A stretch of 64,000 nt of DNA from Trebonia sp963785645 (GTDB taxonomy: Bacteria; Actinomycetota; Actinomycetes; Streptosporangiales; Streptosporangiaceae), in NCBI GenBank assembly GCA_963785645.1, contig CAWAWG010000006.1:620001-684000 (forward strand), read 5' to 3'. How positions within the stretch are numbered: the first letter of the stretch is position 1; every line of letters starts with the position of its first letter. Below are positions 62,429 to 64,000 of the stretch, one piece after another. The notes below the pieces were generated by a model. That model made no database searches. It was not told the DNA's origin and saw only the letters and a program-made list of their open reading frames with translations. The position numbers and the translations under genes are program-made.

Positions 62429-62438
62429 GGGTCCGCCG

Positions 62439-63288
62439 TCAGCTTGGCTTCGGCTCCCGCTCGTACAGGCGCCGCGACCAGGCGTACGACAGCACCGCGA
62501 CCCCGACGCACCAGGCGATCGTGATGAGCAGGTTGTCGCCGATCCTCGTTCCGGTCAGCAGTCCGCGCAGCGTCTCGTTCACCGGGGTAAACGGCTGGTA
62601 CTCGGCGAACCAGCGCACCCCCGCGGGCAGCGAACTGGTCGGGACGAACCCGCTGCCGAGGAACGGCAGCAGGATGAGGAACATCGGCGAGTTGCTCGCG
62701 GTCTCCACGCTCTTGGCCGACAGCCCAAGGCCAACGCACAGCCACGTGACCGCCAAGGTCAGCAGCAGGACCACGCCGAGGGCGGCGAGCCACTCGACCG
62801 CGTTCGCGTGCGGCCGGAAGCCGACGGCCAGGGCGGCCGCGGTGACGACCACGACGCCGATCAGCGTCTGGATCGTCGCGCTCACGACGTGCCCGGTCAG
62901 CACCGACGACCGGGCGACAGCCATGGTCCGGAAGCGGGCGATGATGCCCTCGGTCATGTCCTGCGCGACGGCGATCGACGTGCCCTGGGCCGCGGCGGCC
63001 ACGGCCATCAGGATGATTGCCGGGGCGACGTAGTCGGCATACGCGGCGCGGCCACCGTGCAGGCCAGCCGGGCATCCCGCTGCCAAGCCCCGAGCCGAGC
63101 GTCCCGCCGAAGATGTAGACGAAAAGGAGCAGGAAGACGATCGGCATCAGGGTGATCATCAAGGTCAGCGACGGGTAGCGCCGCATGTGCCGCAGGTTGC
63201 GTCGCAACATGACCCGGGTGTGAACGGCGGCGTGGGAACGAAGCCCGGCCGTGTCGTGGCCGGTGCCGTCCATTGTCATCGTGGTCAT
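62439..63288 (-). CDS. ABC-2 permease (DrrB type), one frameshift
   Basis: About 282 residues from ATG 63288 (AAGGGAG upstream). The first frame gives MLRRNLRHMRRYPSLTLMIT and LMPIVFLLLFVYIFGGTLGS. Near 63075 it slips by one base and continues YADYVAPAIILMAVAAAAQG, DMTEGIIARFRTMAVARSSV, LLPFLGSGFVPTSSLPAGVR and FTPVNETLRGLLTG to the stop at 62439. Length is one base over a multiple of three. With the ATPase one base upstream it forms a two-gene exporter of the daunorubicin/antibiotic or lipid type. Confidence 0.85.
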
Positions 63289-63289
63289 C

Positions 63290-64000
63290 TCAGGCTCCCT
63301 TCTTGCCGGTGAGGCCGATGAAGACGTCGTCAAGGTCGGGGGTGTGCACGGTGAGCGCCTCGACCTCGACCGAGGCATCGTCCAACTGCCGCAGCAGCGT
63401 CCGCAGGGTGCTGACCCGGCCGTCGCCGGCCAGCTTCAGGGTGAGCGCGTCATCGTCGCGGCCGATCAGGTCGAGCACCGCGGCGGCGGCGTCGAGTTCG
63501 GCGCGGCCGGCGAAGGAGAGCTCGATGTGCCCGCCGGAAATGCGCGCCTTGAGCTCGGCGGGCGTTCCGTCGGCGATGATCCGGCCGCCGTCCAGCACTG
63601 CGACGCGGTGCGCGAGCTGGTCGGCCTCTTCCAGGTACTGGGTCGTGAGCAGGATGGTCGTTCCCTCCGCGACCAGTCCGCGGATGATTTCCCACATTGT
63701 CCGTCGGCTGCGCGGGTCCAGACCCGTGGTCGGCTCGTCGAGGAAGATCACCTTCGGGTTCCCGACCAGGGTCATCGCCAGGTCGAGCTTGCGCTTCATG
63801 CCACCGGAGTAGGTCGAGGCGAGCTTGTCCGCCGCCTCCGTCAGCTCGAACCGCTTCAGCAGTTCCCCGGCCCGGTAGCGACCGACCGACTTCGGCAGCA
63901 GGTGCAGATCGGCCATCAGCATCAGGTTCTCGCGACCGGTGAGGTAGCCGTCAACCGCGGAAAACTGGCCGGTCACGCCGATCGCACGCCGGACTGCCTG
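63290..64000 (-). CDS. ABC transporter ATPase (DrrA type), N-terminus beyond window
   Basis: Open to the right edge; the codons up to 64000 read QAVRRAIGVTGQFSAVDGYL, so the Walker A motif lies outside the window. Visible parts are the signature ASTYSGGMKRKLDLAMTL, Walker B VIFLDEPTTGLDPRSRR, switch region LLTTQYLEEADQLAHRVAVL and a C-terminal domain of about 90 residues (DDVFIGLTGKKGA) typical of DrrA/CcmA-type ATPases that pair with ABC-2 permeases. It is co-transcribed with the permease. Confidence 0.92.
   Translation of the reverse strand, partial: QAVRRAIGVTGQFSAVDGYLTGRENLMLMADLHLLPKSVGRYRAGELLKRFELTEAADKLASTYSGGMKRKLDLAMTLVGNPKVIFLDEPTTGLDPRSRRTMWEIIRGLVAEGTTILLTTQYLEEADQLAHRVAVLDGGRIIADGTPAELKARISGGHIELSFAGRAELDAAAAVLDLIGRDDDALTLKLAGDGRVSTLRTLLRQLDDASVEVEALTVHTPDLDDVFIGLTGKKGA

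Noticed and set aside
1..64000. tRNA or rRNA genes
   Set aside because: I looked for T-loop motifs (GGTTCGAATC type) with matching acceptor stems and for conserved rRNA stretches and found none convincing.

Overview
The window is high-GC DNA (mostly about 70% G+C) from an actinomycete. This rests on the codon bias (G/C at third positions), frequent GTG starts and ATGA/GTGA overlaps, and family content typical of soil Actinomycetota: DUF4232 lipoprotein, DUF222-HNH protein, Pls/PosA-type synthetase, PadR, IclR and LysR regulators, secreted S53 peptidase and GH16 hydrolase. The genus cannot be fixed from the sequence. Many otherwise well-preserved genes carry single-base frameshifts. They are extreme in one gene (10735-14785) and scattered elsewhere, so part of the broken coding may be base-calling or assembly error and not biology.

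1-14.8 kb: a histidine kinase cut by the window edge, a zinc-ribbon/Gly-rich gene pair, a sorbosone-dehydrogenase-like lipoprotein, a HIT hydrolase, a solute-binding-like protein, an S53 peptidase, a DUF4232 lipoprotein and a frame-broken Pls/PosA family NRPS.

14.8-26.4 kb is a genomic scrapyard with islands. A response regulator and an ABC-2 permease have both lost their 5' ends at one point. A collagen-like surface protein, a TPR lipoprotein and a glycosyltransferase-methyltransferase fusion follow. Next come a glycine-riboswitch-like leader and the first ~105 codons of gcvP, cut by the 3' end of an antisense group II intron. A second copy of the permease 3' end follows, forming 0.39-kb direct repeats 5.2 kb apart. 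Then an intact SAM methyltransferase precedes a 1023-residue DUF4062-NB-ARC-TPR protein (NLR-like) of lower G+C, bracketed by 235-bp direct repeats of the methyltransferase 3' end. This NLR-like islet is the best candidate for an uncharacterised defence or signalling module.

26.4-45 kb: an ABC exporter, a LysR regulator, a DUF222-HNH gene broken by two in-frame TAA codons, a nitroreductase, a PadR regulator coupled to an unusual cis-prenyltransferase with a PadR-partner-type N-terminus, and a translationally coupled operon with an IaaM-like tryptophan 2-monooxygenase and a nitrilase-superfamily amidase (predicted indole-3-acetamide route). An acetolactate-synthase-like enzyme, an MscS channel, an anti-sigma-like ATPase and an HtrA-like protease follow.

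45-57 kb is a coherent choline/glycine betaine catabolic cluster: IclR regulator, Rieske ferredoxin, ferredoxin reductase, Rieske oxygenase, dimethylglycine/sarcosine-dehydrogenase-like protein, TetR regulator, betaine aldehyde dehydrogenase, APC permease and GMC choline dehydrogenase. It would take choline through betaine and dimethylglycine towards sarcosine. 57-64 kb holds a two-component system, a GH16-CBM13 glucanase with a palindromic operator, two small membrane proteins behind a PadR-like operator, and a DrrAB-type ABC transporter running off the end.
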